From NCBI GenBank assembly GCA_003313425.1, contig NHZP01000007.1, forward strand, positions 1,054,001 through 1,118,000: a stretch of DNA of 64,000 bases, in the 5' to 3' direction. Positions 36,254-47,968 of the stretch are shown one piece after another. Below the pieces are notes generated by a model. That model was not told the origin of the DNA. It was given only the letters and a program-made list of their open reading frames with translations, and did no database searches. Positions within the stretch are counted from its first letter, which is position 1; each line of letters begins with the position of its first letter. The position numbers and the translations under genes are program-made. This stretch comes from Pseudopyrenochaeta lycopersici (Eukaryota > Ascomycota > Dothideomycetes > Pleosporales > Pseudopyrenochaetaceae).

Positions 36254-38611
36254 TGCTCAACACCAGACGGATGCACGCCCGTGCTGGCGATGGGGGAACT
36301 GGAGCGCGTGCTGGAGCGCGGCTATTTGGACCGGGCGACGAGGACCCTTTGAGGCGGTCGGGGGAGGGCTTGCGGGCAATCAATGAATGGAATGGCTAGC
36401 GGATTGCGACTTGCGAATTGCGAATCTGAGCGAGGCCCAATCTGATTGATATGCCCTGCAACCACAGCTGACGGCCCGCTCACCAACACAATACGGCAGA
36501 GCTAACGGCCGAGGGCCTTGTCGTCTAGCGAGCAAATGGAAGCAATGACGACTTTGTTCGGCCTCGAGCGCGAACATGGGGTACCTCCAGGCGCTGCAGT
36601 CCGCGGCGGGAGCCATGCACGAGCCGGTGGCTTTTGGCTCTTGTGCGCGCGCTCGCCTTTCACGGAGCGGAACAGGATTACTTGCAGCGCTGAGATAGCG
36701 ACCGCTAGCTTGGATCTCGATATTTTCTTCGACGCGCGCTCAGCCTTCAGCTTCTCGTCACCGCTTGCGCTTCTCCACAGCTGCCTATCACGGCCGCCCT
36801 GTCCACCGAAACGGCGACATGGGCGCAGGCCATCGCGAGCAGTTCGCCCGCCGTCCACCACTCACACGCCGCACCGCCGCTGCTGATTGAGCAAGGCGAG
36901 AGTGTCAGCAGGTCGCCCGTCGAATCACGGATCCCTGGGCCTTGCGCCTGCAGCAATCCTTCCCCCCAAGCCAGACGTGCATTGGCGGCCGCAGTCGTCA
37001 TGCATTTACCATCCTCATTCTATCAATCCACCCGTATCGTCTGACTCCCAAGGGCCCTCCCAGCTTCATCTGGCCGCTCCATGCTTGCCGCAGCAGCCGA
37101 ATAGAGAAGCCCGACTTTTATTAGCTGTGGACCTGATAGTCCACCACCGCAACTGCTCGCCCTTTCGCCAGTCCGCTGCTCGTATCCCGCACCTCCGCAG
37201 CCTTCTGAACATGGTGCCAATGATCGGCGAACAATACACCACTGGCCCCTAGTACCTACTAGCCCTCTCGCCAGCCTATCGCAGCCCATCCAAGCTGAAG
37301 CGATCCCGTTGTTCCGGGGTCGTTTCCACTTCCTCTCGATACGCCCCCTCCACTGCCGGCCCTCGATTGTTCATTCCATGCCCTGTCTTCGATCTGTGTG
37401 GGCAAAAGTCGAAGACTTTTGACGATCCGTTCCACAAGACGTCCCGCTCCCCGCCCCCCGACAAGGGCGCACCTTGATACCCTTGGTTCTGCCCGTGCTG
37501 CAATCGATCTCCACTGTCATACCTTGCCATGTATTCCACATCCCTTCCGCAGCTCGCGCCACTTGTATCCTGGCCCCGGCGGCTTGAAACGCCTCTCAAG
37601 TTCCCCAATGTTAACCGCTCTTCGACACACCGTCTGTGCGTCTTTGCGTGTTTTGCAGACGACGAGTCTCTTTCCAAACCACACTGGACCATTTCAGTTA
37701 TCGTGGTCGTATTCCCTAAATAGTCTAATGTCACTCCTATCCCAGAACTACACTGCCCATCTTGAACCCAAAAAACCCTTGCCATCATACCCACCAGCCC
37801 TTTGTGCATCCCTTCGAAGCCCGACTGCAGCTGGCGCGTCTCTTTCTTTTGACGCGTTTGTCCGAGGGCTGTGCCACTATTGTCCATGTCTCAGACCTTC
37901 AGGGTAAACTTTGTCATCTGCTCTCTCTGCAGGGTCTGTAGCCGCCTAGCGAGCAGCCTAATATCGAAAAGTCACCTTTGTTTCTTGGTAGATGGCTTTC
38001 TCCGTATGAATGTCGGCCCGAATCTTTGCCTGTAAAGCTTGATGGTTTATAGAAAAGTTGGTCAGATCATCACTTATGCTGGTCACTGAAGCTTTCACTA
38101 TGAATCATGACGTGCGTGCAATACACTCGAGACCGTTTCTCTTCAAGTTCCCTCTATAATTCTAGACTCTGGAGAATCGCGGTGTATGGGTCCCTGGTCT
38201 ACCTGTCTGGCGACCTTACGTAGTAGCGCCTATAATAGATGCCTAGTCGACTTGTGAAAAGGCGAAGATGGATCTCAATCCATGCTTGGCGCATCCCCCT
38301 TCGAGCCAGAACTTCATCAACGACCAGCATTCCAAAAAATCGCTGCAACGCTTCTGCTTATCGACCAAAGCAGTTATAGTGTCTGCATAACATTGTAATC
38401 AGGGAGTTGAAACAACTGATAGCAGACCCACGAGAGGCGCCATCCGCGTCCACAACTTAGCGGGGCGCTACAATCAAGCTAGGATAGCTGCGTGATCATA
38501 TGACAGTTCTACCCACTGTCCTGGATTGCGACTTCGGGAAGGATCAAACCGCAAGACTTCCCCGTCTCAGCAGTGGAGAAAAAGATAGAGGCGTACGGCG
38601 GTTGTGGCAAT

Positions 38612-38641
38612 CCACCACCACCACCACCACCACCACCACCC
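38612..38641. repeat. CCA trinucleotide microsatellite (10 units)
   Basis: Ten perfect CCA units in intergenic DNA. They create a poly-His or poly-Val stretch in chance ORFs but no believable gene. Confidence 0.92.
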
Positions 38642-40513
38642 CATAGCGGCTTGCGTTGAAGCTCGTTTCAAACTTCCGAGGAGCAGGTTCCGCACTTGGA
38701 CGGATGACTTCGCGAGCGGTGAGTCTTGCACAGCCATCTACGAGGATGCCCATCAAAGTTCGGAGCAGATTTGGCTTCTGTTTGGCCTCTTGGTCTGAGG
38801 GGCGCATACGCTGGTCGTACAACGTCGGCGGTGAAGCAATTTCCATTCGCCCATGAATTTCTACGCGAGAATGAAAAAGGACTGGTCGGAACAAAAGCCG
38901 TATTGCAGCCTAACATCATGAAAATGTACAATGTAGAGAGAAAACAACCAGAACATAGTGTTCATGCTTCTCGAAACTTGAAACCCTTCAGCTGAGACAT
39001 TTGAGGCTGCCCGTGACGCGGACAGTAGTCGATGTGGAGTAGACTAGTGGCAATGCCCCAAGATGTTCAATCAAGGTTAATCATACGACGTCTGAACCCG
39101 GGACCAGGCCAGGGGGTTGGTTCGCTTGGTAGGGATACTGTTAGAAGTTCTCTCAGCAGAGGCGCAATCACCATTCACAGATAGGGCGCCGGAAAAGCCA
39201 GATCTTCGCCTCTGCAGACAAGCCTGGATGGGCTCCAAGCCATGTCTATTGTAATGAGCGTCAACATCCCGATGGGTGTGCCAGTTTCAGTCTTAATGGA
39301 GGAAGAGTGGCAAGGCTGGAACAGGGCTGTCGTAAACTTGCGATAGTTGCAGCCAATGAGCGGCCGAAATTGCGGTCCTCACCGCAACGGATTGATCAGG
39401 TGCAAATGCGTTCCGATTGCGTGGAGATATTGAAAGGCCCAGCGCGGTCGGTTACAGTGTCCGTAAGCATCAGATGATCAGGAAGGGAGCCCCTCAGATA
39501 ATGAATCGGGGAACAGAGCCAGAGTTTCTCGGCGTAATGGTCAAGCAAACGGCTGCAGAGCATACATGTCGTCAACTATACATCGGAAAAAACCAGGTTT
39601 GGAGCGGTAGACCCACATAATTTGAGCCTGACCAATATTGCAGTAACTATAGTCGTAAACATTTGCATGTTACATTTTCTGCCCCGGAACGTTCGGAGCA
39701 AAAGTCGTGGGAAGCTTCTAGGTTGTCAGATCATCAGAAGGTCTATCCTACCCATGGATTTGCGGAGTCATGTCACATTGCGGACAGTAATGCTGAGCTG
39801 TCGTGCTGCGTAGCATTTCTGTGTAGTAACTGAATCAAGGGGCTGGGGTGTACTAAGACCTCAACCCATGCTCGTTGCTTGGAAATTGTCGTAGCCACAT
39901 GCCCTTGAGTTGTGGAAACCTGACAGTGGACGACATCAGTTCTTCAAAGCGCTGACAAAGCAAGAACGGTAGGATGCCCAGAGAAAATTAAAGCGACGCC
40001 TCCGGCAACTGGGCGAGTCATGAAACGTCGAATGCCGAAAATACGATGTGCAAGCGCTTCGAGAGGTCTGGACAGCCTTGGGATGTGGTCAACCAGACTG
40101 TGCTCAAGAGCAAGGACGGGAATGGTACTCAGAACAAGGATGAGTATCACACAGTGGCGGCAGAGAAGTCCTCGCTGATGGTCGGCGATTGCAATACTGA
40201 TGCCTGGACGACGGGTTGGACGAGTAGACGCTTACTGTCACCGTTTCCAGGCATTTGGGATGGTGGAACGTTTCTCTGCCTCCTCGACCTGGATTCTCCT
40301 GTCACTTTGACTGGTCATTATATTGTATTTGGGACTACCTACACATATGAACAACGCAAGTGAGACCTTGGTCTTCACCACTGAACGCCAATATAACGCC
40401 GGTGCCTCTGATCATCTGGAACCTATCTTGGGTGCACATAAAGAGCGCCCAAGCGGAGTGGCACTATCTCCACAACTTGATAGCTGTCCTCGTTTCAAGC
40501 GCTCACAGCTCGT

Positions 40514-41270
40514 TTACTTCCGGCCAGGTGCTAGACCAGGGACAGCACTAAAGCGCTCATCACGCTCAGTCTTGAAGAGAATCTGACACCAGAACTCTTT
40601 ATTGTCCTCGTCAAACCACGTCCAGAACTTGCCTTCCCTCCTGTCTACCTCGCGAGCCTGAAGCTTGACTGAGACAGTCTCGTAAGGCTCACCGGCGACA
40701 ATGAAGTACTGGTAGTTCGGGTCAGGGTCTTCCACTTTTTGCTCGTACGCGCTCATGAATCGGACCTTGGGTGTAATGCCCGGTGTGAGGTCTGGAAACT
40801 GGAATTGGAACAGTAGCCCGTTCTGCCGCGTGTTCGGGTCGCGAACTTTAGTTATCCGGTAGCCAGGTCGTCCAATCTTGAGCACATTCTTCTTGGGTTG
40901 TACGCCAGCGAGCAATCCTTGCTGGCCTACATCGTCCCTCTTCCCTTCTCTTTGCTCCTTCGCAGCACGACGCGCCAAGTTCGTCTGATGCTTCCTTCCT
41001 TGTGTATGGGCTAGGTATGAGCCATCATTTTGGTGGACTGTCAGACACAGGCGGCACTCGAAGCTTCCGACATGGTTCTTGAAGAAGTACGGGTCCTTGT
41101 CCAGGTCGATGGTTTCGAGCGCAAGCTTTCGTAGACGTTCTCTTCGATCAGCATTGGTTGCGGATTGTGACGCGACACCACCGCCGCCGAATTTGGAACC
41201 TGCGCGATTCTGTGCCAGTCAGTTCCTGGTCCTAACTTTTGTAGCCCGAAAGGCTTACCTGATAATCCAT
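40514..41270 (-). CDS. splicing factor 3A subunit 2 (SF3A2/Prp11)
   Basis: Exon 1 is 12 nt (41270-41259, MDYQ), followed by a 49-nt intron (GTAAGC...CACAG) and exon 2 41209-40514, giving 235 residues. The start MDYQNRAGSKFGGGGVAS is the hallmark of SF3A2 proteins. The matrin-type C2H2 zinc finger has Cys56, Cys59, His72 and His78 within FECRLCLTVH...YLAHTQGRKH. The following GRPGYRITKVRDP and FQFQFPDLTPG...PRVRFMSAYEQ-like segments (here PKVRFMSAYEQKVE) match the core domain. The protein is part of the U2 snRNP SF3a complex and is needed for prespliceosome assembly. It lacks the proline-rich tail of animal SF3A2, as is usual in fungi. It is head-to-head with the tubulin chaperone gene. Confidence 0.95.
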
Positions 41271-41663
41271 CCTCTATTAATTCAATTCTAAGGGCTTTCT
41301 GCACGTTGATTAAAGCTTTGCAATAGCTTTGAGATGTGTATGTAGTGGACAGGCTTTCTCTGGGTGTGATATAGGTGTAGTAGTATTGCGCAATGGAGGC
41401 AATGTACGTGCTGGAAATTCTGGGGGCGGCGATCAGGTACTGCGCTAGCATTCTTATCTAATCGAACATCACGTGAACCAGGCTGCTTTGCTCTTTCACA
41501 CCAACCTATCAATTAGGCTCACTAACAGATTCCTGTCAGTGTGGTCTTGTCAGGACGAAAATGAAAATCACCCGCTAGAAGTTTATTTGATTCAGAGCCT
41601 TGGAAACCGTTCAGACCCCATTAACCTGTCAACTTCGACTCGCAGTCGCAACATCTGCAGACC
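41271..41663. promoter_or_regulatory. divergent promoter region SF3A2 / TBCE
   Basis: These 393 bases separate the two start codons and must hold both promoters. I see no specific element I can name. Confidence 0.55.
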
Positions 41664-43604
41664 ATGGCAACGCAATTCTATATTGGCAAACGGCTTTCCT
41701 TTGATGGCCAGATATGTACTGTGAGATATTATGGCAATGTTCAAGGAACGAAAGGCGAGTGGCTGGGTGTTGAATGGGACGACCCAACGCGAGGAAAGCA
41801 TTCTGGTGAACATCAAGGCACTAAGTACTTTGAATGTAAGTTGTTCTTAGGATTACATTGGAATAATTGATCTCCTCTGCACCTAAGGCTGTCTTCTTGT
41901 AGATGAGGCGACTAAGATAACTACAGGCCTCAACCCCTCCCCAACATCTGCATCTTTCATTCGGCTTACCCGCAAATCTGATACTCCTCGTACTTTTGTG
42001 CAAGCTCTCAAATCCAAATATGCATCTGAAGTAGATTCAGATAATTTTGAAGACCCCCAAGTCCATATTGTATTTCATATGCAGCCAGGCGACAATAAAA
42101 AGATCAAAGATCCACTCCAGAGACTCAATCAACCTATCAAATTTAGCGGCAAAGTCGCAGAAGAAGTAGGCTTTGACAAGATACGTAAACAACTCGCCCA
42201 ACTCGAGAATTTGAAGATTATCATCTTGGATGGATTGTGCATGTGGAGGCCTGAGGCCAGGCGGTTGGACGAGAAAGGAACTGAAAGTGAGAATTGCCAA
42301 TGGTGGCAGGGAAGTGATGTGAAAGAAGCATGTCCGAAAGCGATCGAATTGGATTTGAGCCGTAACTTGTTTGAGGAATGGAGAGAAGTTGCAGGGATTT
42401 GCGAACAATTGGATCGATTGAAGAGTTTGAGAGTTGAGTGAGTGTCACGCTTTGAGGGAATATAAAGGGAAGACTGACCGTTATGTACAGTGGCACTCGA
42501 TTTAGAGACACATCACTGACTGACGTAGAGCACGAGAGATGTTTAAAAGCCTTTGCTGATATCAACATACTGAAGCTGGAGGAGAATCTTCTTCCTTGGG
42601 AAAATCTTGCCAGGATTACACACCTCTTCCCTACGCTCTCAACATTTTCAGCGTCTAGCAACCTCTATACAGCACTTACACCACATATTCTCAACCCGAC
42701 AATCACCGACCTGATACTGGAAGACAATCAGATCACCTCCCTATCCAGCCTCGAATCCCTAACAAAACTACCAAATCTCCACCGATTAATCCTCAAATCA
42801 AACAGGATTTACGAGATCTCCAAACCCGGCTCATCAATACCGAAGTTTCCGACCACATTAACAGAAGTTGATCTCTCCTTCAACGAAATCCCAACATGGA
42901 TGTTCATCGAACAACTAGCACATGTCTTTCCAGGTCTAACAAGCCTCCGCGTGTCGCACAATCCGCTCTACGAATCGCTTCAAGCACCCGATGGTCGCCC
43001 TCTCACTGCAGACGATGGCTACATGCTCACCTTAGCACGGCTCGGAAATCTAAAGACATTGAACCACAGCCCCATCAACTCAAAGGAGCGCTTGAACGCG
43101 GAGTCGTACTATCTTTCCCTGATAGTGCGAGAAGTGCAGTTCGCGCCCGCCGATCTGCGAGAGCAGATTTTGAAGAGCCATCCAAGGTACAAGTGGCTGT
43201 GTGATGAGTACGGCGAACCAGATATCCAGCGCTCCGCGAACGCTGTGAATCCAAATTCTCTCGCCGCGCGGCTGATCCGAATCAAATTCTATCTCGCTGC
43301 AACTAGCTCCAAGACATATGAAACAGAGATACCAATGAGCTATACTGCATATACAGTGCTTGGAGTCGTTATTAAGCAGTTCAACATCAAGCCGATGAAG
43401 TGCAGGCTAATCTGGGAGACTGGCGATTGGATATCTGCACGGAAGACCATGACTGATGGAGACGAGGACTGGGACTCAGATGATAGTAATGATGAGATTG
43501 GGACGGAGAGGGTCATGAGAGAGGTTGAGATCGTACCTGGCACAAGGTCAATAGGGACGTGGATTGATGGTATGGAGGCCACAGTAAGAGTGGAGGTAGA
43601 TTAG
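41664..43604 (+). CDS. tubulin-folding cofactor E (TBCE/Pac2-like)
   Basis: Exons 41664-41835, 41903-42437 and 42491-43604 (introns 67 and 53 nt) give 606 residues. The N-terminal CAP-Gly domain (about 8-60) has GKRLSFDGQICTVRYYG, GEWLGVEWDDPTRGKHSG (the GKHNG-type groove) and GTKYFEY. Leucine-rich repeats follow from about 180 to 370 (AIELDLSRN, ITDLILEDNQI, LHRLILKSNRI, LTEVDLSFNEIP, LTSLRVSHNPLY). The C-terminus (LIRIKFYLAATSSKTYETEIP...) resembles the ubiquitin-like domain of this family. TBCE works with cofactors C and D to assemble alpha/beta-tubulin dimers in the cytosol. Confidence 0.93.
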
Positions 43605-43671
43605 GCACAGCATGGTGCGTTCACATCGCGCGATGCGCTCCGACTGTGACGACGTTCTTCAATAGGTGTTG

Positions 43672-44593
43672 TCAACGAAACCACCAATTGACCTGCACAT
43701 CATTGTCAGCTCGCAAGTTTTTGTTCTCGTCTTGAGTGACTTACTGAAGCATTCGCACCCGTCCCAAAACCCCTCACGGCATGCCACCATCCCAATGGGA
43801 TGTACAATCCGTCTCCACTTTCTAACCTCGCCTCTATGCCCTCTGCCTCTTCTGATTCCCCCTCGAATCCCCACACCGCCCTCTCAAGCTTCTCCATTTC
43901 CTCCCCCTCCATCATTTCGGCACCCCTCATGTTCGCCATGCCATCCCTCCTTCCCATCTCCATTTCCACTCTCTCATACACCTCCCTCCCCGCCTCTGGT
44001 GTCATCAGCCGCACGATCTTCTGCCCCGACAACTGCACGAACAGATTCGGATTTGGATCGCGATGTAAAGGAGTACGCGTAGGTGGGCGTCCCATCCAAA
44101 GGCTTGAGGCGTAAATATCGCCACGGCCAAGCTGGGAGAGGAGTGTGGGCGTGGGAAGGTCGGCTTGCATGCCTTCAGGAAGATCAGCAAGTGAGTGCTG
44201 CGCAAGATAGAGACGCGCGCCGGGCATGTTAGGACCAGTCATGTGCGCGAGAAGAAGGGAGATGGGAGCTTCGAAACGCTCAAAGGTCGAGGCATGAGGT
44301 TCGTCGATTGAGGAGCGCGTCAACTCCAGTGGGACGAATGAGTCTCCATACTGTTCCAAGTAGGACATGCATAGTTCATGAGGCCCACCACCTGTTTTGG
44401 AGGGCATAAACCATTTCCCAATGGCAGGTACGTCTTGGAAGCTCTGCTTGAATATCGTAGGCTCAGAAGGATTGAAGCCTTCTATACGGCTCTTGTCATC
44501 ATAGTGCAGACACGTCGCTTTGCTGAAGCGCTTTCCAGTTGAATAAGAACGATTAATAGACGCCGTGCGCAGAAATTGTGCACCACGGGACAT
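43672..44593 (-). CDS. JmjC/cupin-8 domain oxygenase-like protein, possibly mitochondrial
   Basis: Exon 1 44593-43745 and a last exon of 21 nt (43692-43672) after a 52-nt intron (GTAAGT...TGCAG) give 289 residues. The cupin fold carries an Fe(II) site with His-x-Asp in TPLHRDPNPNLFVQLSGQK (about residues 178-180) and the distal His in GDGLYIPLGWWHAVRG (about 270); the protein ends ASVNWWFR, the usual end of this fold. It is therefore probably a 2-oxoglutarate-dependent hydroxylase. The start chosen, MSRGAQFLRTASINRSYSTGKRF, looks like a mitochondrial presequence (Arg/Ser-rich, no acidic residue); an upstream ATG at 44635 would add 14 residues. The substrate is unknown. Without the last exon the distal strand would be lost and the ORF would run on to HSRREQKLAS. 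Confidence 0.85.
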
Positions 44594-44739
44594 GGAGAAT
44601 GAAGTGAAGCATGACGGAGTAAGTCCAAGCTCCACCTCGACGCGCTCTCACGTTACCCCACTGCCCCGCCAAAACCTTCCCATCCAAAAGTTCACCTCCT
44701 GCAGCACCAAGCTCCGAATCACCTCCTACATAACATACA
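44594..44739. promoter_or_regulatory. short divergent promoter JmjC protein / prefoldin 5
   Basis: Only 146 bases separate the chosen starts of the two genes, so they share a bidirectional promoter. If the upstream start of the JmjC gene is used the gap falls to 104 bases. Confidence 0.55.
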
Positions 44740-45289
44740 ATGGCATCCAAGCAAGGAGAAGCACAAGGCGGACAGCCAGGACAGAGTACGTCTAACCTTG
44801 AATATTCCCAGCTCTCTATAAATTTTGATGTACCAGAGCTAACATAACATAGTTGAAATAACGTCTCTCCCCGTTCCACAACTCCAAGAACTAAAAACCC
44901 AACTCGATGCCGAACTCACCCACCTAAGCAACTCCTTCCAATCGCTCCGAACCGCACAGTCAAAATTTCGAGATTGTCTCACGTCAATAGCGTCCGGCAT
45001 CTCCGCGTCCACCGCCGAGAAACCATTGCTCGTCCCCTTGACCTCCTCGCTATACGTGCCAGGCAAGTTGACGGATCATGAGCATGTTCTGGTGGACGTA
45101 GGCACGGGTTACTTTGTGGAGAAGGACATTCCAGGCGCCAAAGATTTTTACGAGCGGAAGGTGAAAGATCTGGGCGAGAGTCTCAAGGATTTAGAGAATG
45201 TGATCAATGGAAAGGCGCAGAATGTCAGGGTGGTAGAGGAAGTGATGAGACTGAAGGTATTAAATGCACAAGAGGGTAAGGGGAGCTGA
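44740..45289 (+). CDS. prefoldin subunit 5 (GIM5-like)
   Basis: Exons 44740-44785 and 44853-45289 with a 67-nt intron (GTACGT...CATAG) give 160 residues, the family size. The sequence shows the alpha-prefoldin layout: an N-terminal coiled coil (LPVPQLQELKTQLDAELTHLSNSFQSLR), the beta-hairpin region (PLLVPLTSSLYVPGKL, then VLVDVGTGYFVEK) and a C-terminal coiled coil (AKDFYERKVKDL...). Prefoldin is a hexamer that hands nascent actin and tubulin to the CCT chaperonin. Together with the tubulin cofactor 1 kb away this makes two tubulin-folding genes in one neighbourhood, probably by chance. Confidence 0.94.
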
Positions 45290-45775
45290 GGGAGCGAGTA
45301 GTTCCTGAAATGCAAGACATGAGTCGGAAGTTGCGAGGGAGTAAGCACTATTGTACGCAGAATGAGACCAGACATGGAAGCGCGGTCACCGCTCTGAGCA
45401 CATAAAACGTATCACATAGAACGTTAGACATCGAAGAGCGCGTTGGGCTGTTGGTCTGGCTCTGGTAGAAGAAAAGTAACCAGTCCATAAGCTTATCTTC
45501 ATGATCGGAGAGGGTTCAGCCCGTAAATTCGAGAGATATCCAGACCGTACATGTACTCATGTGAAGACTACTTATTCGGGCATTATTTCATAAGCCGTTG
45601 AGTTGGAAATCTGCTGGAAGGTCTCAAACGGATTCGATCACAGGAGCTTGTCTAATAAAACGACGTTGACCTCTTCCTGGTTCCATATAAGAACCTTGCC
45701 ATGTATTTTTTCAAGGGAGTTCCTTTTTCAAAGTGCCACCATATACTCCAGTAAGTTTTTTTCCAGCCCACTCAA
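45290..45775. other. convergent intergenic region
   Basis: These 486 bases lie between the 3' ends of prefoldin 5 and the unrecognised four-exon gene. Only an 88-codon chance ORF overlaps it. Confidence 0.5.
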
Positions 45776-47968
45776 TCAGGAAGATATCCCGCCTTGCCCA
45801 CTTGTTACCGAGCTAACGATCGCGGAGAGCTGCATCAGCTTGTCCGTTAGAATGCGGATCCCGACGTGAGGTGGCACTTCGACATTATTGTCTCCGCGTA
45901 AGCTGAGGCTCTTCATGTCGATTTCAGTGTTCTCTTCACTACTGGAATACGACGTCTGTCCATCACTTGGCAAGAAAGTAGAGAGGGTATGTCCCCAATT
46001 AGCCTGCCGACCGATAGGCAGGCGCTCCAATTCAGCAAGATGGGTAGCCCACTCGATGTGACGCACCGCCAGGCCCCAAACTGGCAGTTTCTGCTGTGGA
46101 TACCACATTTTAGTAACCTCAACCTTGTAGCAAGTCTTCTTGATACCGAAAGAGTAAATGGTATCTAGACGCCCAGTTTGCAGAGACTTCTTGATTGTGG
46201 GTGTCTGATCCCATTCGGCAAAGGACTCCATGGATGAGGTATCGTATCCTGGCTTCAACTTCACTTGCCCAGCAAAGTTAGCCAGGATAGGTGAGACGGT
46301 CTTCGCAGGCACAGAGTTGAGAGACTCGAGTGCGAAGTGCCACCCGCGACGCCTTGTTACTGTTACCTCAAACTCACTGCATCAAGGCAATTTAACACTC
46401 ACTCTCCAAGTTCCAACAGATTAATATCCATGTTCTTCTTAGGGCTAAGCTTGCCCTGATCCAGCTGGTAAAATCTAGATGCCGTTTTCTCATAGGACCC
46501 CTCTTCGTCGTCTGTCCAGTCAACTTGAACTACAAGCAATCGTGTTGGTGGCAGTTTTACCTCACGGTTGGAATGCTGTTGCCCAAGCGGTGCTAGTCGT
46601 CCAGAGTGCCGGACGGGTACTCGAGGCGAAGCAACAGCACTCGCTGGGTCACGGAATACCCACGTCCCTCGAAAGATCGGGCGCGTCTCCTTCAAAGATG
46701 TAGGAGTGTAGCCAAAAAAACCTGCGGATTTTGTTGGCTCCAGAAACTCACTTGCAGATAAGAGCTGACGAAATATTTGGAGGCCAACTATGCCGTCGGC
46801 GAGCCTGCGCAGTAAGTAACACACCTCGGAAGTATGGAGGAAATATGAGCATACCAATTTTTCACATCCAGCTCAATCATTCCATTGACATCTTTTAGGA
46901 AACTTTCTTTGTGGGAGACATATCCGACTTTGTCATTTTTGACATGCTTAGAACTCATTGCAATGCACCCTAGGCGAATGGCCAGATTGAATGCGCCTTT
47001 CTTCTGTCGAACGGCTTCGAGAGCCAATTGAAATGAATCTTGAAGCTTTGAAAGCTGTGTGAAATGAAGGCTCTCATGGCGAAAGCTTCCAGGGTCATCC
47101 ATCATCTCGTGGGCGAGAAGTCGAGGTACGATCCGGTCGTGATGATTCGGCCACCAAGCCTCTGCCTCTTCTAGGACAACATTGATTCCTTCCCGATCAT
47201 CAAGGATTACGTTGAGTGCATGCTGTGTGCCGAAGGATTCTGCACGGATCTTCTCGATCATTGTCAGGAAATGATCTTCTGCTGCTTCGACGTTGATGAT
47301 ATCGAGACCAAGGAGTTCAACCGTCCACACACCATCTTTCATAGGAAGAAGAGTAATGAAAACCTCATCTTGCGTTCTAACAGGATCCAATACTTCCAGC
47401 TTGTTCCCAAATACGTCCCTGGGAGTGATTGATTGACTGCTGAGATACTCTGGCCAGTCCACAAGGATCTGTCGCGATTAGTGGCGTTTTACAATACGCA
47501 AAATTTGGTGCCACATACCCTTGGTAGTTCTGTTTCACCCCCAAAAGCCTCAGGAACCGGACCTTTAAACACCTGTTTGCGCAGGCGCTCCTTTTCTTCG
47601 ACTTCTTCGTAATACCATTTATTCGGATCGAAAGCAGGCGTCCTCGCCCACGCTGAAGATTCTTTCGACTTGGTATGTGATTTGGAGATCCACTGGTTGA
47701 TTTGGCGGACAGCTTTGTCAACACTCGCACTTGATCCAAATATGTCGAATTGAGAGATCTTCCCCTGCTCGCAGTGCGGATTCACACCACAACCTGTACT
47801 TACTTTTATTTCGTGGACCAATATGTCGCGCTCCCTTGCAAGCGTATGGCGACGGAGCTCTAGAGGAACTGGAATGATCTTGTTCGGCTTCTTTTTCATG
47901 AAAGCATCTTTGTCTATGCCCGGCTCAGGCGGAATACAGTACTGCCCATGTGCAGCCTCAGACTCCAT
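45776..47968 (-). CDS. conserved-looking protein of unknown function with KH-like N-terminus
   Basis: Four exons: 47968-47519, 47468-46855, 46804-46403 and 46376-45776 (introns 50, 50 and 26 nt by my joins; the last is very short), 688 residues in one frame. Residues about 28-95 (IIPVPLELRRHTLARERDIL, then EIKVSTGCGVNPH, QFDIFGSSASVDKAVRQINQWI) follow the pattern of a KH-type RNA-binding fold, but the GxxG loop is not clear. The long remainder is alternating strand/helix with no motif I can place (ILVDWPEYL, AEAWWPNHHDRIVPRLL, FRGTWVFRDP, WHFALESLNS, VEVTKMWYP, AVRHIEWATHLAELE). I believe similar large proteins of unknown function (DUF-type) occur across filamentous ascomycetes. Length, frame-keeping introns and composition make it a real gene; the function is open, RNA binding being only a suggestion. 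Confidence 0.78.

Larger units (their letters stand above)
35477..40513. other. 5.0-kb region upstream of RSC7 with no supported gene
   Basis: This gap separates the 5' end of the RSC7-like gene from the 3' end of SF3A2. Its first 2 kb is GC-rich with a G15 run, a GGTGCTT/GCAGTGCG tandem and CT-rich stretches, perhaps a long promoter or leader. ORFs at 37276-37887 and 38604-38798 are not credible proteins. Confidence 0.45.

Noticed and set aside
37276..37887. 203-codon minus-strand ORF
   Set aside because: Gly/Arg/Ser-rich with no conserved feature; it appears to result from the GC-rich, pyrimidine-biased DNA.
38604..38798. ORF starting with a poly-His run
   Set aside because: The His run is just the CCA microsatellite; the rest is not protein-like.
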